Assembly (NCBI GenBank): GCA_025558095.1
Contig: JAIVFI010000012.1
Coordinates: 124,001-188,000, forward strand
Length of the DNA stretch: 64,000 bases
Source: Hyaloraphidium curvatum
Taxonomy: Eukaryota > Monoblepharomycota > Hyaloraphidiomycetes > Hyaloraphidiales > Hyaloraphidiaceae
Direction of reading: 5' to 3'
The notes under the pieces were generated by a model, which was not told the origin of the DNA, did not search any database, and was given only the letters and a program-made list of their open reading frames with translations. This document shows, one piece after another, positions 60,681-64,000 of this stretch (its first letter is position 1; each line of letters starts with the position of its first letter). The translations under genes were made by a program, and so were the position numbers.

Positions 60681-63600
60681 CTACCCGATCCCCTCGGCGT
60701 CGTCGTCATCGTCGTCCGGATCCGAGTCGTTCCCGCCCGCGAGTTGGTGCGGGAAAGGCTGCGGATCCCCAGGCCAGGCCCCCGGCGGAGCCGGTCCGAT
60801 GCCCCACCGCCGTGCGCCCGGGGTCAGCTGGAAGTGCGGGATTGCCCCGCGGTTAAAGCAGTGGAAAATGGCCCTGTAGCCAGTGTTGCCGCCGCCGATC
60901 GTGTCCCGCTCGAAGAAGAACCGCCGCATGTTGCCGGCGTGGCCGGCGGGTGGGTCGACAAGGTGCTCGTGGCCGGCGCCGGCGGGCCGATCACACCTCT
61001 TGAGCCGGTGGGTCTTGTGGTTGTGGTCTGCGCGATCGACCTCGTGAGCGGGAATCGAGGCCGCGCAGAGAGGAAGCACCCACCGACGTCGCGATCCGGG
61101 CACTCCGAAGCCCACCTGTTCGAGGTCAGGCAGAAGTTGCGGTGCCGGTGGTGCCCCTTGACCCGCCGCCGCTTCCACCTGTCCGGCCCCAATGAGTTCA
61201 CGACAATGAAGAACGAGAGCGCGGCGAACTCACACGTGGTCTCTCGGGCACTTGGTCTTGGAAACCGTGGTCGCGACCAGCCGGTGCCCGTGACCCCCGG
61301 TCCGGATGTTGTCCAGAAGGCACGCGTCCGAGGTGCGCTGGTCCGGCACGAATCCCACCGTTGCGCCCTGGCACGCCATCCAGCGCACGATACTCTGCGG
61401 CGACGGAGACGTCAGCATGGGGTGGTGTCGGCTCTCGGGCAAGTGCGACCCACGAATTGGCCTGTCTGGGCGACGGGCCCGTTCCACATCCACCGAGGGA
61501 GGTCAAAGACGTGCAGCGCGGCCCTGAAAGGGCTGATCGGGCGCCGATACTCGGGATCGCGTGTGTCGGCGGCGCCCCGCTTGGTCGGGTCGAACTGCTG
61601 CGAGACCAGCCGGTACTTCTGCCGCCGCATCTTCGGCACGGTGCGGAGGTGGAAGAGCTCAGGCTCGTCGAGCTCGCGGGGCTCGCCGACGTTATCGCGG
61701 GCCGCGCGGTAGGTGTTGGGGTACTGCAGAGGGGCGGCAGTGAAGGACTGCTGCGGAGGCAGCGAGGGAGCTGCTGGAACCCACCATCACTCCCCTCTTC
61801 CACAGCGCCGTGAGCTGCGCCGCGCGGCCCTTGTCGACCTTGAGCTCGTAAACGCGCTGCATGTGGAGCTTCGAGTAAAAGAAGTCGCGGATGCTGGCAA
61901 GGCGCGAAGGTCAGCTGCGCTGGGGAGCACGATCGCACGGCGGTCGAAACTCACGAAGCCTGCACCCTGTACTTGATGGTCTGGTAGAAGAACATCTCGC
62001 GCGGGTCGGGCTGCTGGAGGAACTGGCGCTTGAGGCCCTTGAGCATCTCGATCGCCTCTGAGCGATCGGGAGGACGGTCAGCGGGGGAAATGAGCAACAA
62101 CGTGGTCGAGAAACCCACGGCTGACGGGGAGCTGACCCGGGGGCGGGTCGTGCGCCGCCCGAGCGACCTTGTTCTCGAGGTGGTTGAACCGCGCCTGGCC
62201 TGTGAGGTGGCTGGGAAGGAGGACGTCGGCGTCAGCTCCCGTGCCGTGCGAGAGCGGCGTTGGGATCCGCACTACATGAAACGGCCCTTAAGCGTGCGGA
62301 TGAAAGAGTCGCGCTGCCGCTTGGCGTTCTTGACGGCGACGAGGTTGGTTGGGTCGACGGGCGCCGGCTGCTGCCGGTAGAACAAGTCCATGTCGACCTC
62401 CTGGATCGAGTTTCTCTCGCCTGGAAAGGTCCGTCAGAGGGCATTCTGGTGCCGCCCGACAGAGCGCGCTCACCAAAGTCGTTGCCGAGGATCTTGCAGT
62501 TCAGGCCGAGCACCCACGTCGCGGCCGGCGTTCCGGGACAGCTGTAAAAGTTGATCATCTGCCCCTCGGTGGCCTGCGCCGGCGGCGTCGGCCACGGGTA
62601 CAACGGCTTGCGCCGCTTCTTGTAGAACTCGGCGATGCTGTGTGCGAAACGGCCTGCGAAGTGGAGCGTCAGCATGGCCTTGGTCGGCGCAATCACGACC
62701 AGGCTCACGTCGGTAGTGAGGATCCGTCTTCCGCAGCACATTCTTGGTCCGCAGGAAGATCATGATCCGCGAGTGCTTGCTGTCCGTACTGAACCGCCAA
62801 AAGGTGACCGGGATTGGCCGTCCTGGTCGACGTGCGCGTGAGCAGACCTCGAGCTCGCCAGAGCCGCCGCGGCGCTCACCTCCGCGGGCCTCGTTGCCCT
62901 TGTTGTAGGTCATGACCATCGGCTTGCGGATGCACTGCTGCAGAGTGAACTGCGGCTCGTCGCGCACCTCCATGCGCACGGCGCGGCTGCGTTTTGCGGA
63001 GAAGAGGAGGTCCAACAGCCTGTTTTCCATCATCTTGCGCTGGGCGGCGTTGCCGGCGTTGAAGATTTCCGAGTCGGAGAACTGCGTGCGCGTCGCGTGG
63101 CGGTCGACGTATCGGGGCACGAGGGGGGAGAGGAAGCCGACCGGCAGGATGGGGTTGTTGGGGTCGTCGTCCTGGAGGTCGTTGCGGTTGAGGTGGACCA
63201 GGAGCCGGGCCGAGATCTTGCCGTCGAAAATGACTTCGTCTGCCGCCGCATTGAGCGGGCAAGAGCAAAATGACGGCGACGCTTGACACCTACACGGCTC
63301 CCGCTTGGCGGAAAGGTTAAGGAGCCGAAGCGGCGCCTTGGGCTTGACCCATTCCGGGTGTTCGGCCGACTCGTACTCGACGGGAACGATGTACGACATG
63401 AAGCTGGGCGGACACGTCGTCGATCGTGAGCCGCCAAACCGCCGAGGTCGGCAGACGACCTACTTGACGAGCGTGCGAAGCTTCGACGCCACCTCGGGGA
63501 ACTTGCGGATCACGTAGCTCCAATCGCCCGCCGTCCGCCAGTCCTTGAGCGTCTCCACCGTGGGCTCCACCGTCGAGTCCCACGGCACGACGGTGGTGCC

Positions 63601-64000
63601 CTCAAGGACGAAGGTGAGGTAGTAGCGAAAACGGCTGCAAGGCGTCAAGGGGATCAGCTCATTCAGTCGACCATGTGCGGCCAGCGGAGAGACCCACAGA
63701 AACCAGCCGGCGATGCGGCGGCGGACGTTGGGGAAACCGGGGCCGTCCGCGTTGACGGTCACGCCGCCAAAGTAAAACCTCCACATGACGGGGCAGGCGA
63801 AGGCGAACTGCTTTCCCCTGACGGCCCTGGGCTTGTTCCCGAGGGTCAGCCGTTCAGCTGGCGAAACGGGCAGTGATCGGTGAGCCGCTGCTGGAACGAG
63901 ACGACGAGCGAGGCGTACCCATACGAATCCGCTGCGCCAGGGGAATGTGCGTGGTGTCGGCGCTGTCCTTGAGCAGCGCAAAAAAGCACCTATACATCCA
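60681..64000 (-). CDS. intron-rich orphan gene, 5' end beyond the window
   Basis: At least 14 exons on the minus strand: 63807-63698, 63634-63464, 63403-63294, 63239-62880, 62822-62709, 62653-62474, 62420-62283, 62199-62168, 62055-61973, 61893-61785, 61723-61454, 61394-61234, 61178-61084, 61027-60681. All phases close and give 759 aa; more exons lie upstream but I could not join them reliably. Blocks include YYLTFVLEGTTVVPWDS, ARLLVHLNRNDLQDDDP, PVTFWRFSTDSKHSRIMIFL, INFYSCPGTPAATWVLGLN and MRRQKYRLVSQQFDP. Near the end are CLTSNRWASEC and DHNHKTHRLKRC, which recall HNH/endonuclease-VII DHxHxT motifs, then an acidic tail (DSDPDDDDDDAE). I do not recognise the family. Introns are mostly 53-63 bp. 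Confidence 0.7.

Noticed and set aside
63460-63465. TAG taken at first as the end of a separate gene
   Set aside because: It overlaps a GTAGGT donor at 63463; splicing to 63403 continues the reading frame into the next exon, so it belongs to the orphan gene.

Overview
The window is nuclear DNA of a eukaryote, most likely a fungus. It is very GC-rich, roughly 60-65% by eye. Genes are compact, and most are broken by short spliceosomal introns, usually 41-65 bp, whose removal restores known protein families across the junctions. Gene content is fungal in character: Atp23, Efm7, an Ale1-type MBOAT, Erg10-like thiolase, old yellow enzyme, DHA2-type exporter, and GPI-type secreted proteins. I cannot name the species; an early-diverging, GC-rich lineage is a guess. 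No rRNA, tRNA or CRISPR was seen.

Layout. 0.2-8.6 kb: an AATase-type acyltransferase, a small secreted protein, an SRPBCC protein, a DUF676 lipase and a fumarate-reductase-like flavoprotein. 8.8-21.2 kb: four copies of an F-box/LRR-like family, two of them clearly broken, interleaved with single-copy genes (EIPR1-like WD40, Efm7-like methyltransferase, Atp23) and a 777-aa secreted cysteine-rich protein. 21.5-30.8 kb: an MFS carrier, an FMN reductase, a gene-poor stretch with relics and one small secreted gene, a thiolase, a 2-hydroxyacid dehydrogenase and a bacterial-type 110-aa protein. 30.9-41.9 kb: a second large secreted protein sharing a cysteine-rich module with the first, two quinone-oxidoreductase genes plus two fragments of such genes, a secreted three-repeat protein, a tail-anchored CBM48 protein and an SP-RING protein. 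42.2-54.5 kb: a DHA2 exporter, a disordered adaptor-like protein, a cupredoxin, a metallo-beta-lactamase-fold hydrolase, an HDOD-like oxidase, an old yellow enzyme, an amidohydrolase and an MBOAT acyltransferase. 54.8-64 kb: a PHD-ankyrin-HECT ubiquitin ligase, a broken MYND gene, and the 3' part of an intron-rich orphan gene running off the right edge.

The genes do not form one pathway. Recurring themes are (1) secreted, cysteine-rich, probably GPI-anchored proteins, (2) redox and xenobiotic-type enzymes, (3) ubiquitin/SUMO-type ligases and F-box adaptors, and (4) local duplication followed by decay. Exon coordinates were worked out by hand from splice signals and reading frame. They are predictions, and no search was run. 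The most unusual items are the orphan gene at the right edge, the shared cysteine-rich module, the Atp23 insertion, the SP-RING protein lacking a zinc ligand, and the nonsense codon inside an otherwise perfect MYND finger.
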